A DNA stretch of 64,000 bases from assembly GCF_000179615.1 (NCBI RefSeq), contig NZ_AEDD01000003.1:432176-496175 (forward strand). The letters run 5' to 3'. The position numbers and the translations under genes are program-made. The notes under the pieces are model-generated. The model did not search any database. It saw only the letters and a program-made list of their open reading frames with translations, and was not told the DNA's origin. Positions 25,005 to 33,542 of the stretch are shown in pieces. How positions within the stretch are numbered: position 1 is the stretch's first letter; each line of letters begins with the position of its first letter. The DNA is from Paenibacillus curdlanolyticus YK9. GTDB lineage: Bacteria > Bacillota > Bacilli > Paenibacillales > Paenibacillaceae.

Positions 25005-26081
25005 TCAGATTTTCGCAGAAGCTGCAGCATTGTCGGCCATTACAGCCACCTTCATGTAAGCGGGATAGGAAACCTCCTGCTCCCGCCTGCTCTCGAATAC
25101 GATTGTTGGCCCGTTCTCCTCAATCTCCTCGAATCCGGCGAACTTATAGGTCATGTACATCATCCGGTTCCGATCCGTGTTAATGAATTCGGCTTGCAGC
25201 GCGATCGACTCCCGAATCGCCCAATTTTGCAAAAACCCGATCAAAACGGAGCCTACGCCGCGATTCATGACACGACAGGACATGAGCAGCAGCTTAATCA
25301 TGCCGATTCCCGCTACCGAACGATCGACTAGGCATAAGCCGATTTTGCCATAATCGCCGAATTTGTCCTTCAGCGATACGATCCATAGCTCATAATCGTC
25401 CGCTTGCATGAATGCCAGCAGCTCCTCGTAATCGTACGTGTAGCCCGTCGAATTCAATTGATGCGTCCGCAAAGTAAGCTCCTCCGCGCGCTGCAAATCC
25501 TCTTCGCTCATCCGGGAAATTTCCAGCTCCAGCTGCAGGGTAGACAAAAACTCATGCTGCGGTCCCGCATATTGATGTTCCAGCTCCGCACGCTGCATGT
25601 CCTCCCTGTACATCTGCCTTCTCCGTCCCGAATCCTGCGTAATAAACCGGGGCATGAAGCGGGGCTGCTCCAGCAGCGTGCCGACCCGATCGGCTGCAAT
25701 GGTTGCGATTTCCGGAATATGATAACGTACCTCTTCCAGCTCGTACGGCTGATCGTCGATGAACGCCATGCTGTCGAGTCCGATATTCAAGCTTGCTGCA
25801 ATTTGCTTGATCGAGTCCGATTTGTTGCCGAAATGAATTTGCGGGTACAAAAAATAGTCCCAAATGTCCAGCTCCATTAAGCGCGCCTCCGCAGCCTTCA
25901 GGCTGTTGCGGCTTGCGATGGATTGCAAAATGCCTCTACGGTCAAGCTCTGCGATCGTTTCCCGCACGCCTTCCTTTAACGCCACGCGTTGATCCTCCAG
26001 CAAAATGCCATCCCAAATCGTGTCGTCCAAATCCCACACGAGACATTTCACTTTCGATTGGCCGCCCGCTTCCTCTATCAT
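25005..26081 (-). CDS. FkbH-like HAD-family glyceryl-ACP synthase
   Basis: FkbH enzymes load a glyceryl unit from 1,3-bisphosphoglycerate onto an ACP, the first step to hydroxymalonyl- or methoxymalonyl-ACP. The 358-residue protein has HAD motif I DLDDTIW, SRNSLKAAEA (motif II region) and AFIDDQPYELEEV (motif IV), followed by the GNAT-like C-terminal domain of FkbH (about 195-345). The ATG at 26081 follows AGGGG; an upstream in-frame extension overlaps the previous gene. It completes the FkbH-FkbI-ACP-FkbK set found contiguously here. Confidence 0.9.
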   Translation of the reverse strand: MIEEAGGQSKVKCLVWDLDDTIWDGILLEDQRVALKEGVRETIAELDRRGILQSIASRNSLKAAEARLMELDIWDYFLYPQIHFGNKSDSIKQIAASLNIGLDSMAFIDDQPYELEEVRYHIPEIATIAADRVGTLLEQPRFMPRFITQDSGRRRQMYREDMQRAELEHQYAGPQHEFLSTLQLELEISRMSEEDLQRAEELTLRTHQLNSTGYTYDYEELLAFMQADDYELWIVSLKDKFGDYGKIGLCLVDRSVAGIGMIKLLLMSCRVMNRGVGSVLIGFLQNWAIRESIALQAEFINTDRNRMMYMTYKFAGFEEIEENGPTIVFESRREQEVSYPAYMKVAVMADNAAASAKI

Positions 26082-26091
26082 CGAATCGCCC

Positions 26092-27231
26092 CTAACTATG
26101 CATCGTTTGGAATGCGTGCTGCGCGATAAATATTTCGTGGACCTGGCTTGTCCCCTCAATAATCTCGTAGACCTTGGCGTCCCGGTAATGCCTTTCTACC
26201 GGCGTCCCCTGCACAAGGCCCGAAGCGCCGTGGATTTGCACCGACTTGCCTGCCGTTTCGACGACCAGCTTCGAGGCAAAATATTTAGCCTTCCACGTTT
26301 CCATAATGCTGTCAGGATCGCCTTCATCACGCATGCGTCCGGCTTCCAGACATAGCAATCTGGCAGCTTCCAGTCCGACGACCATTTCGGTAATCATTTT
26401 TTGAATCAATTGAAACTCCGAAAGCTGCGAACCGAACTGGTTACGGCTTGCGGCATATGCAAGCGCATGCTCGATGCAGGAGCGGGCAATGCCGACACAG
26501 CCCCATGCTACCGTATAGCGTCCGTAATCCAAACAGAACAGCCCGATCATCGAAAGCCCCGTTCCGATGCTGCCGACCAAGCTATCTTCGCGCACCCGGC
26601 ATTGCTCCAGCCGGAGCTCTGCCAGCATCGAGCCTCGCAGCCCCGCCAACGGCGGAATCGGCTCGACCGTCAAGCCCGGCGTATTCCGCTCGACCAAGAA
26701 TAACGAGATTTGACCCTCGCATTTGGCGAAGATCAGATAAATGTCAGCAAGCTGGCCGAGCGAAATCCATTTCTTCGTGCCTTGCAGGAGGAAGCTATCC
26801 CCGTTTCGGACTGCTTTTGTTTCCAGGCTTTGCGCATCCGTTCCGGCTGACGTCTCCGATAACCCGAACGCGCCGACAGCCTCGCCCGACTCCAGCAAAG
26901 GCAGCCATTTCCTTCGCTGCTCCTCCGTCCCCCATCGCCAAATCGCCATTGCCACCATGCCTTGCACCGTCAATATTCCTCTTACGCTGGAGCAAGCCGT
27001 TCCGAATATTTCATTGACGATGCCCACCGCGATCATATCCTGCTCGGCTCCGCCGTAGATGCGGGGGATAAACGGCGCTAAATAATGATGCTCCCCCATC
27101 GCCCGGATCAATGCGAGCGGGATCTTCCCTTCCTTGTCGATCGCGGCGGCGATTGGCAGCACTTCTCGCGCGACAAACGCTTCCGTTTCCTCCTTCAACA
27201 CATCATGATCGTAAGCTGTCGCATTGGTCAT
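26092..27231 (-). CDS. Acyl-CoA dehydrogenase-like enzyme, FkbI type
   Basis: This FAD-dependent dehydrogenase of 379 residues is predicted to oxidise ACP-bound 3-hydroxy intermediates in hydroxymalonyl-ACP formation. Typical signatures are AFGLSETSAGTDAQSLETKA and the C-terminal YRDAKVYEIIEGTSQVHEIFI. The base-equivalent region agrees with family length. GGGGG precedes the ATG by ten bases. The position between the FkbH-like gene and a carrier protein supports the FkbI role over fatty-acid degradation. Confidence 0.9.
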   Translation of the reverse strand: MTNATAYDHDVLKEETEAFVAREVLPIAAAIDKEGKIPLALIRAMGEHHYLAPFIPRIYGGAEQDMIAVGIVNEIFGTACSSVRGILTVQGMVAMAIWRWGTEEQRRKWLPLLESGEAVGAFGLSETSAGTDAQSLETKAVRNGDSFLLQGTKKWISLGQLADIYLIFAKCEGQISLFLVERNTPGLTVEPIPPLAGLRGSMLAELRLEQCRVREDSLVGSIGTGLSMIGLFCLDYGRYTVAWGCVGIARSCIEHALAYAASRNQFGSQLSEFQLIQKMITEMVVGLEAARLLCLEAGRMRDEGDPDSIMETWKAKYFASKLVVETAGKSVQIHGASGLVQGTPVERHYRDAKVYEIIEGTSQVHEIFIAQHAFQTMHS

Positions 27232-27252
27232 CTCGCTTCGCCCCCTTCAGGT

Positions 27253-27510
27253 TTAGGCCCGTGCAACGCGATCCAGCTTGCCTGACACAAATGCATCGAT
27301 CGCGTTCAAGGTGCGAAAATAGTCCAAATTAAGATCCTTGTTCTCTACCCGAATCTGAAACTCTTTCTCCAGAAACAAAATCAACTGCATTGCGAATAGC
27401 GAGTTAAGCGCCCCCACTGCAAACACGTCCTCGTCGTCTGCAATGTCTTTTCGACGCAGCGCTTTCAACAAAAACGGCTTCGCTTTTCCCTTCACATCCA
27501 GCTCAAGCAT
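27253..27510 (-). CDS. Acyl carrier protein, FkbJ-like
   Basis: The 85-residue carrier has the phosphopantetheine Ser at S37 in AVGALNSLFAMQL; the usual Asp before Ser is Asn. The four-helix pattern is clear. AAGGGG lies eight bases before the ATG at 27510. An upstream in-frame GTG at 27528 is the alternative. It sits between FkbK- and FkbI-like genes, so it should carry the glyceryl-to-hydroxymalonyl extender unit. Confidence 0.85.
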   Translation of the reverse strand: MLELDVKGKAKPFLLKALRRKDIADDEDVFAVGALNSLFAMQLILFLEKEFQIRVENKDLNLDYFRTLNAIDAFVSGKLDRVARA

Positions 27511-27530
27511 CCCGTAAGCCCCTTTCACCT

Positions 27531-28379
27531 CTATGCATAGTCATAAAAGCCCGCACCGGTTTTCCTGCCAAGACGATTCGCGGCAACCATCTGCGCCAGC
27601 AGCGGACAGCATCGATACTTAGAATCTTGGAAGCTGTCGTAAAGCACGTCCAAGGAGCGTTTGACCGTATCGAGCCCGATCAAATCGGCTGTCTCAAGCG
27701 GCCCCATTTTATGCCCGAAGCATTGTTTGAACAGATCGTCGACTTGCTGCGCCGAAGCGACTTGTTCATGCAGCACAAACATCGCTTCATTCATCATCAG
27801 ATGAGAGACACGGTTGGACACAAAGCCGGGCGAATCGTTAACGACTATCGCTTGTTTGCCCAGCGCTTGCAGCAGCTCCACCGTTTCGCCCAGCGTCTCT
27901 TCGTTCGTATGAAAGCCTCGTATAACCTCCACCGTTGAAATAAGCGGCACCGGATTCATAAAATGAATGCCGACGACCCGCTCCGGGCGGCGAATATGCG
28001 CAGCCAGTTCCGTCACCGGAATACACGACGTATTCGCCGCCACGATACAATACTCGGAAGCGATCTCGTCTATCTTCCGATATAGAGCTGCCTTAATCGC
28101 GCGATCCTCCGTGACGTTCTCAACAATAAAATCAGCCTCCGACACCGCCTCGTAATCGAGCGTAAAGCGAATCCGGTCGATCGTGCCGGCGAATGCTTCT
28201 ACTCGGCCCCGTCCCGTCAATGCCAACAGCCGCAGCTGATTTTCCAGCTCCTCGCGAGCCTGAACGAGCGCCTGCTCGCTAATATCGTGGAGCGTAACGT
28301 CAAGATTGCCCTGCGCCAGAAACAGCGCGACCCCTCTGCCGATCGTACCGGCTCCCAGTACGCTTGCTTTGCGGATCAT
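27531..28379 (-). CDS. 3-Hydroxyacyl-CoA dehydrogenase-like enzyme, FkbK type
   Basis: This NAD-dependent dehydrogenase of 282 residues has Rossmann loop GAGTIGRGVALFLA, VENVTED and ANTSCIPVTELA. The catalytic His region is GIHFMNPVPL, followed by SPGFVSNRV. In FK520 and zwittermicin pathways this enzyme oxidises glyceryl-ACP on the way to hydroxymalonyl-ACP. The ATG overlaps the previous stop codon (ATGA). No FkbG-type O-methyltransferase is present, so the hydroxy rather than methoxy unit is predicted. Confidence 0.92.
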   Translation of the reverse strand: MIRKASVLGAGTIGRGVALFLAQGNLDVTLHDISEQALVQAREELENQLRLLALTGRGRVEAFAGTIDRIRFTLDYEAVSEADFIVENVTEDRAIKAALYRKIDEIASEYCIVAANTSCIPVTELAAHIRRPERVVGIHFMNPVPLISTVEVIRGFHTNEETLGETVELLQALGKQAIVVNDSPGFVSNRVSHLMMNEAMFVLHEQVASAQQVDDLFKQCFGHKMGPLETADLIGLDTVKRSLDVLYDSFQDSKYRCCPLLAQMVAANRLGRKTGAGFYDYA

Positions 28380-29443
28380 AATCGACTCTCCCCTTGCCGC
28401 CAGATTGTGGGCGCTGCATCATATAACAAATAATTAATGTCTTTCTCGGCGAAAATCAGCCCGTCCAGCGTCTTCACAACGGTCGCATAATTATCCGCCG
28501 TAGGCGCCATGCTCGCCTTGACCGTGAGGTTCAAAAACCGCTTCCACTCTGTCACCGTGGCGTACATGGCAGGGACAGCTTTAGCAAGCTTGGGATAACG
28601 GAATTCCTCGCATGCTCTCTCTACGTAACGCGCGAACAAATTTTTGCGTGTCGGAACAAAATACGTTTTGCCGTGCAAATCCTGCAAAAACCGCGCCCGC
28701 GTTTCTTCGTCCGCTGCAGCATGCTGTACAACCGCGTCCTTTAATGCCGCCAACGCCTTCGCGCCGAATTGGACATCGCCTCTATCCCGCTCGGACGTCG
28801 TTGTGCCGTAAAATCGATCGATGCTTATGCCGACGGCTTGCGCAATTAGCTCGCGACTGTCGGCCTGCCAGCCTCCCCGCTCCAGCTCCGCCCATAAGTA
28901 GCGAATCGGATTACCGCTTAGCAGCCCGTCTGCCGGATTTTCGGAGCTGCGCGCATCATCGATTACCGCATAGCTAAGCTGCCCTTGATAATACCAAGGG
29001 GGGTACCAGTCGATAATATCCAGCTGATCCTCTTCCATGCCGCAAACGAGAAGCGCATGGTAGGAATGTTTTTTACCGAAATAAGGCGTGTAGGGCAAAT
29101 AGTAGACGTCCACCGCGGCTACGAAAGGAATGCCCGCTTTTAGAAGCATCTTGTTCCGCTCCCAAATCTCGACCGGCGAAATCGTCATGTCATCCGTCAT
29201 CACGATCTTGTGGCGAAACGAAGGAAGGACGCTCGTATAAATATCGCTGGTGGAAAACGAGTAGCCAAGCGCGTCGTCCTCTTTCCGAGAAAACCGCCAG
29301 TCCAGCGTACAGTCCAGATAGTAGAATGCATTGGGCACTCCTTGCATTTCGAGCCATTGCCGATAACAGTTTTTGAAGCAATAAAACTCGAATGCGGGAT
29401 CAAAAGCTCCCAGAGTTTGCGTTACGGGCGCTACGCGGTTCAT
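28376..29443 (-). CDS. BtrH-like acyltransferase 4 (Cys and His retained)
   Basis: Of the five paralogues, this 355-residue protein most resembles a functional BtrH-type papain-fold acyltransferase. C26 lies in FKNCYRQWL, H129 in KKHSYHALLVCG (HxxH motif with H126), D145 in LDIIDWYPPWYY, and VDVYYLPYTPYF is the family core strand. The C-terminal helical half may bind carrier protein or acceptor. The start overlaps the stop of the upstream carrier gene (ATGA), suggesting stoichiometric translation with that carrier. The acyl group moved is unknown. Confidence 0.75.
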   Translation of the reverse strand: MNRVAPVTQTLGAFDPAFEFYCFKNCYRQWLEMQGVPNAFYYLDCTLDWRFSRKEDDALGYSFSTSDIYTSVLPSFRHKIVMTDDMTISPVEIWERNKMLLKAGIPFVAAVDVYYLPYTPYFGKKHSYHALLVCGMEEDQLDIIDWYPPWYYQGQLSYAVIDDARSSENPADGLLSGNPIRYLWAELERGGWQADSRELIAQAVGISIDRFYGTTTSERDRGDVQFGAKALAALKDAVVQHAAADEETRARFLQDLHGKTYFVPTRKNLFARYVERACEEFRYPKLAKAVPAMYATVTEWKRFLNLTVKASMAPTADNYATVVKTLDGLIFAEKDINYLLYDAAPTIWRQGESRL

Positions 29444-29706
29444 CCGATCGCCTCCGACACCCGAGTGCTTACGTAATCGATGAAGCAGCCCACCGTATTG
29501 AAGCCTTCGCCGACCAGAATCTCGTCCTCGAATTCAAAATCATATTCCGTTTCGATGCCGACCACGATTTTAATAAACGACACCGAATTGAGACCATAAT
29601 CGAATAGGTCCTCGTTCACGTCCATCGTGTTCGCGTCTAAATCCGGATGATCCATGACGTCTCCGATCACTTTTCTAACGGTTCGTTCAATCGAGGTGTT
29701 CTCCAT
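29440..29706 (-). CDS. Acyl carrier protein
   Basis: The 88-residue carrier has attachment Ser S41 in DYGLNSVSFIKIVV, with Asn in place of the usual Asp before Ser, as in the neighbouring carriers. The acidic helix-2 region (VNEDLFDYG, YDFEFEDE) is normal for ACP. GGAGG precedes the ATG by ten bases, and a GTG at 29712 would also serve. It is translationally coupled to the BtrH-like gene that follows. Confidence 0.88.
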   Translation of the reverse strand: MENTSIERTVRKVIGDVMDHPDLDANTMDVNEDLFDYGLNSVSFIKIVVGIETEYDFEFEDEILVGEGFNTVGCFIDYVSTRVSEAIG

Positions 29707-29736
29707 TCGCACATATCCTCCAAACTTGCAAGCAGG

Positions 29737-30714
29737 TTAGATGCCGCTTGCTTCAATGGCCTGCTCAGCCAGCATGTGATAAATCTCTTCCTCCTGACGG
29801 ACGATCTCGTTCCATTCGCTGATCAGCATCGTCCTGGGGGAGTCAAACCGCCCGGATAAAAATAACTTCAAAAAGAGCTTGTGCATCGCATTCCAATGCT
29901 TAAACAATTGTTCGGCTTCCAGCGCTGGGCGGATCAGCGCCGGGACCTCCCCCTCGACTTCATGCGCCAAATACGCCAACACTTTCGCCAGCTTTCTGCG
30001 GCTCCTTCTGTAGCGGTCGAATTGCAAATAAAACCGCGACTGCTCGTATACCGGCTCGCCCTCCGATTCGCGCGCGAAGTTAAACGAGTGGGCGAGCTCC
30101 TCCCCGAATCTTCGCAGCGCATCCAGCGTGCCGGAGGCATGAAATTCGCCGGCAATTCGGGACAGCCATGCTTTGGCCGTGAAGGAGGTCGATGGCTGCT
30201 GCAACTCGTACGTATAACAATTAAGCGCGCCCTGAAGCAAATGATCGTGCGGCAGCGTAATTTCGCTCTGACCGTAATAGCTGTCAACGCCTATGAAGGA
30301 AGCGTCCTCTTCCGACCACCCCGTAATGCATACGCCATGATCGATGTGACCCTTCCGATAGGCGGTAATCCACGGGCACCAATAGCCGTCAATGTCCAGT
30401 GCGACGGGCTTGCCGAGCTTCAATTGGCTTACGATGCGGCCTGCAAGCTGCTCCGGCGCTTCCGAATAGATCAGAACGTCAATGCCGTGATGGTCTCGAA
30501 GCAGCTGATAATTTGCGCTGCTGGGCAAATCAAATTGAAGCCTGTCCCCGATTTTAGGCAGGTGGGGAGCCGCTGAGGATGCCGTATATTCGAACCGCCA
30601 GCAGCTCGCATACATCAGCATCACGTTCCGCTCAAGCCATGCCGCCAATGTACGGAGCGCTTCCTCCGTACAATTGAACGCCTCGTCATGAGGAATAGAC
30701 GGTACGGTTATCAT
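29737..30714 (-). CDS. BtrH-like acyltransferase 3 (Cys and His retained)
   Basis: The 325-residue papain-like protein of the BtrH type has C15 in FNCTEEALRTL, H126 in KGHIDHGVCITGW (HxxH with H123) and D144 in FIGVDSYYGQ. LGKPVALDIDGYWCPW is the core strand. With the 28376-29443 protein, it is one of two paralogues that keep both Cys and His. The ATG at 30714 lies within the end of the upstream Gfo/Idh gene, with AGGAGG 12 bases before it. Predicted role: acyl transfer from, or hydrolysis on, one of the free carriers. Confidence 0.72.
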   Translation of the reverse strand: MITVPSIPHDEAFNCTEEALRTLAAWLERNVMLMYASCWRFEYTASSAAPHLPKIGDRLQFDLPSSANYQLLRDHHGIDVLIYSEAPEQLAGRIVSQLKLGKPVALDIDGYWCPWITAYRKGHIDHGVCITGWSEEDASFIGVDSYYGQSEITLPHDHLLQGALNCYTYELQQPSTSFTAKAWLSRIAGEFHASGTLDALRRFGEELAHSFNFARESEGEPVYEQSRFYLQFDRYRRSRRKLAKVLAYLAHEVEGEVPALIRPALEAEQLFKHWNAMHKLFLKLFLSGRFDSPRTMLISEWNEIVRQEEEIYHMLAEQAIEASGI

Positions 30715-31714
30715 CGACGCGACCCGCCTCCTGTCCAATGTAAACTCGCCTGCCGGTTTCAAACGATTCGATCGCCGCATAGCCCAATTCCAGCGCTCGC
30801 AAGCCGGCGCTGCCCGGGATAGGCGGCGGTTCGCCTGCCGCTAGGCAACGCACCAGCTCGCGTACGTGCTTGTTCAAGCTGTGAAGAACGGAACGGTCTT
30901 CATCGTTAACGAGCCCGGCCTGCCAGACGGAGGCGGTTTCGTGCCCGATTCGCTGCTGCGAATAACTTCGAGCAAGATCCTCGATCACGATGCGTCCCGT
31001 CGTTCCGACGATTTCCATCCGTTGAGACGCGTGATAATTGTCAGGCGCGTCATAGGTCCCGACAAAGCTGCCTATCGCTCCGCTCTTGAACCGAACGGAC
31101 AACGCCAACGTGGTAAACCCTTTAGCAGTCATGTCGGTCATTTCGGCCACCACGCTTTCCATTTCCCCGCACAGATGCTCCATTAAATCGAGGCCGTGGC
31201 ATTGCGTTTCAAGCATGTTGCCGTACGGATGATGCAGGCAGGAGCCTTGCTGTCCCATTCTCCAGGTGGCAAATACAATTTGACCGATTTTTTTGTCCAT
31301 GACGGCTTTATGCGCCATCTGCACCGGCTTGGCGAAACGATGCATCATATTGACCGAGAAAAATAAGCGCCGTCTTTCCGCCTCCTGAACGAGCCTTCTC
31401 GCCTCTTCCACGCGCATCGTTAACGGCTTCTCCGTCAACAGCGGAACGTTGGCTTCAATGACGCGTAGCGCCAACTCGAAGCATTCTCCGGGGGGCACAC
31501 ACAGGCTGACCAGATCCGGCCGCTCCTTGTCCAGCATGTCGGCCACATCGAGATAATAGGGCGCATGGAACGCTTCGGCACGCGCTTTCGTTCGCTGCTC
31601 GGTCCGGCCGACGATAGCGCATAATTCCGCTTGCTCCAAGCCGGCGAATGCCTTCGCATGCTGAAGCCCCCACTGGCCAGCTCCAACAAGGGCGATGCGA
31701 ATTTTATCGCTCAT
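30686..31714 (-). CDS. Gfo/Idh/MocA family oxidoreductase of the cluster
   Basis: This NAD(P)-dependent dehydrogenase has 342 residues, with GAGQWGLQHAKAF as the Rossmann loop and LTEKPLTMRVEE carrying the family Lys. The C-terminal domain contains NMLETQCHGLDLMEHL in place of the common GGG-(L/M)-D-G-H motif. GGAGG lies seven bases before the ATG. In amino-sugar and cyclitol pathways these enzymes oxidise a secondary alcohol, sometimes before transamination. No aminotransferase is present in this window, so the role is open. Confidence 0.88.
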   Translation of the reverse strand: MSDKIRIALVGAGQWGLQHAKAFAGLEQAELCAIVGRTEQRTKARAEAFHAPYYLDVADMLDKERPDLVSLCVPPGECFELALRVIEANVPLLTEKPLTMRVEEARRLVQEAERRRLFFSVNMMHRFAKPVQMAHKAVMDKKIGQIVFATWRMGQQGSCLHHPYGNMLETQCHGLDLMEHLCGEMESVVAEMTDMTAKGFTTLALSVRFKSGAIGSFVGTYDAPDNYHASQRMEIVGTTGRIVIEDLARSYSQQRIGHETASVWQAGLVNDEDRSVLHSLNKHVRELVRCLAAGEPPPIPGSAGLRALELGYAAIESFETGRRVYIGQEAGRVDDNRTVYSS

Positions 31715-31732
31715 GCTAATGCCTCCGTTTGT

Positions 31733-31981
31733 TCAGCTTGCATTCTGTCTAACGTAGGAAACGAGTGCGCTAACCGTTCCAAAGCTTTCATAGCCTAAAA
31801 AATCAATATCAAATTGAAAAGCAAACTCGCCTTCGATATCCAGCACTGTACGAATAAAATTGATGGAATTGACGCCGATGGAATCTAGCTGCGCATCTTC
31901 CTCAAGCCGGTCGATATCGACGGCGATATCGACATGGCTCGATAAAATCTCCTTGACCCGGCGCTCCAATAATTCAGCCAT
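31733..31981 (-). CDS. Acyl/peptidyl carrier protein
   Basis: The 82-residue carrier has attachment Ser S39 in LDSIGVNSINFIRTVL, again with Asn before Ser. AGGAGG precedes the ATG. It lies directly downstream of the free adenylation enzyme, making it the most likely acceptor of the activated amino acid. Confidence 0.88.
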   Translation of the reverse strand: MAELLERRVKEILSSHVDIAVDIDRLEEDAQLDSIGVNSINFIRTVLDIEGEFAFQFDIDFLGYESFGTVSALVSYVRQNAS

Positions 31982-32036
31982 CCTTCACCCTCCTGCTCTA
32001 AGATTCAATGTCGCCGCTGCGCCCGTTTGCTCCCCG

Positions 32037-33542
32037 TTAGGAGGTCGGGTGCGGCAGCGCCTTCCGATCGATTTTATGATTGTGCGTACGAGGCATTTCC
32101 GCTAAGCGCACGAACACTTCCGGCACCATGTGAATCGGCAGGGTCGCGCTCAGCGTCTGTCTCCACTCCGGCACCGGCACTTCGCGGTCGGCGATATAAT
32201 ATCCGCAAAGAAAGTACTGCTCATATTTTCCTAAAAACACTGCTGCTGCGACCTGAAGCGCCGCAGGATGCTTGCGCATTGCCTCTTCGATCTCGCCCAG
32301 CTCCACCCGATGGCCCCGGATTTTCACTTGATCATCGACTCTACCCAAATAGCGCAGCGTCCCGTCAGGGTTCCACCTTGCCCGATCGCCCGTTCGATAC
32401 ATTCTTCGCAACGGATCGTCCGGCAATGGCGTAAATTTGGCTTCGTTCAACGCGGGCCGATTAAGATACCCGCTCGAGATGCCGACGCCCGTCAGGCAGA
32501 TTTCGCCCTCCGCTTCTCCCGCAACGGGGCAGCCGTCGTCGTCAAGAAGCCGCACGTCGATATGGGACAGCGGCCGTCCAATATCCACCTCCGACTTGCC
32601 GGTCAACTCACTTATCGTCGCCCAAATCGTAGCCTCAGTCGGGCCGTACAGATTATAAATCGCTGCCTTCGTCTTCCGACTTAACTGCGCCAGAAGGGAG
32701 CTCGGCAATCGTTCTCCGCCGAGCATAATGGCCGATACGCCAGTCAGGCACGCGAACTCGGGATCTACGATTTCGATCAATTGCATTCTTGACGGCGTCA
32801 TTTGCACCGCATCCGGACGATGCCGCATCATCGCTTCCTTCAGCTTCATCGGATTTCGCTGCTGCTGCTCGTCCAACAACGCAACCGTTACCCCAAAGCT
32901 CAAAGGCACGATCGTCTCCATAATGAAAATGTCGAAGGAAATCGTCGTTAACGCCAGCATCGTATGCCATTGAGCAATCGGAAGCGCCTGGCCAATCGCC
33001 TGCGCAAACCCGGCCAGCGCTTGGCGTTCAATTTGAACGCCTTTGGGCATTCCCGTCGAGCCCGAGGTGTACAGGACATAGGCCAGCTGATTGCCTGCCG
33101 GCTCACAGCTAACGATCGGCTCGCTTGCACAGCGCTCAATTGCCGTATCGCGAACAATATGCAAGCCTTGCCGCTCTTCCAACGCTTCGATATCGGTCAA
33201 AACCAGGAGGCAGCCGCTATCGTTAAGCATGTAATCGATGCGTTGTCCCGGCAGTTCGGGATCGATCGGCAGCATAGCCCCGCCTGCTTTCAGAATGCCA
33301 AACAGCGACGCCAGCATGAAGCTGCTGCGTCTGACCAACAGCCCGACCAGTTGGCCCCGATCTGTGCCCGCCGCCTGAAGAGCAACAGCTATCGCGTTGG
33401 CTCGCTCGTCCAGCTCAGCAAACGTTATCTCTTCACCCTGATGCACGATCGCGATGCGATGCGGCGCTTCGCTGACGACTCGCTCGAATCGATGCAGCAC
33501 ATCGATGCAGCCGCTCGACGCATCGGTCTCGCGAACGGTCAC
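32037..33542 (-). CDS. Free-standing NRPS adenylation enzyme
   Basis: This 501-residue complete A domain activates an amino acid as its adenylate for loading on a carrier. Core motifs are A3 LYTSGSTGMPKGVQ, A5 NLYGPTE, A7 YRTGDRARWNPDG, A8 GRVDDQVKIRGHRVELGEIE and A10 NHKIDRKALP with the Lys. No condensation or carrier domain is fused. The ten-residue code read by eye is D-I-M-M-M-G-L-I-W-(K), with D235 present. It is nearest the glycine code (D-I-L-Q-L-G-L-I-W). The GTG start overlaps the previous stop. Confidence 0.92.
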   Translation of the reverse strand: MTVRETDASSGCIDVLHRFERVVSEAPHRIAIVHQGEEITFAELDERANAIAVALQAAGTDRGQLVGLLVRRSSFMLASLFGILKAGGAMLPIDPELPGQRIDYMLNDSGCLLVLTDIEALEERQGLHIVRDTAIERCASEPIVSCEPAGNQLAYVLYTSGSTGMPKGVQIERQALAGFAQAIGQALPIAQWHTMLALTTISFDIFIMETIVPLSFGVTVALLDEQQQRNPMKLKEAMMRHRPDAVQMTPSRMQLIEIVDPEFACLTGVSAIMLGGERLPSSLLAQLSRKTKAAIYNLYGPTEATIWATISELTGKSEVDIGRPLSHIDVRLLDDDGCPVAGEAEGEICLTGVGISSGYLNRPALNEAKFTPLPDDPLRRMYRTGDRARWNPDGTLRYLGRVDDQVKIRGHRVELGEIEEAMRKHPAALQVAAAVFLGKYEQYFLCGYYIADREVPVPEWRQTLSATLPIHMVPEVFVRLAEMPRTHNHKIDRKALPHPTS

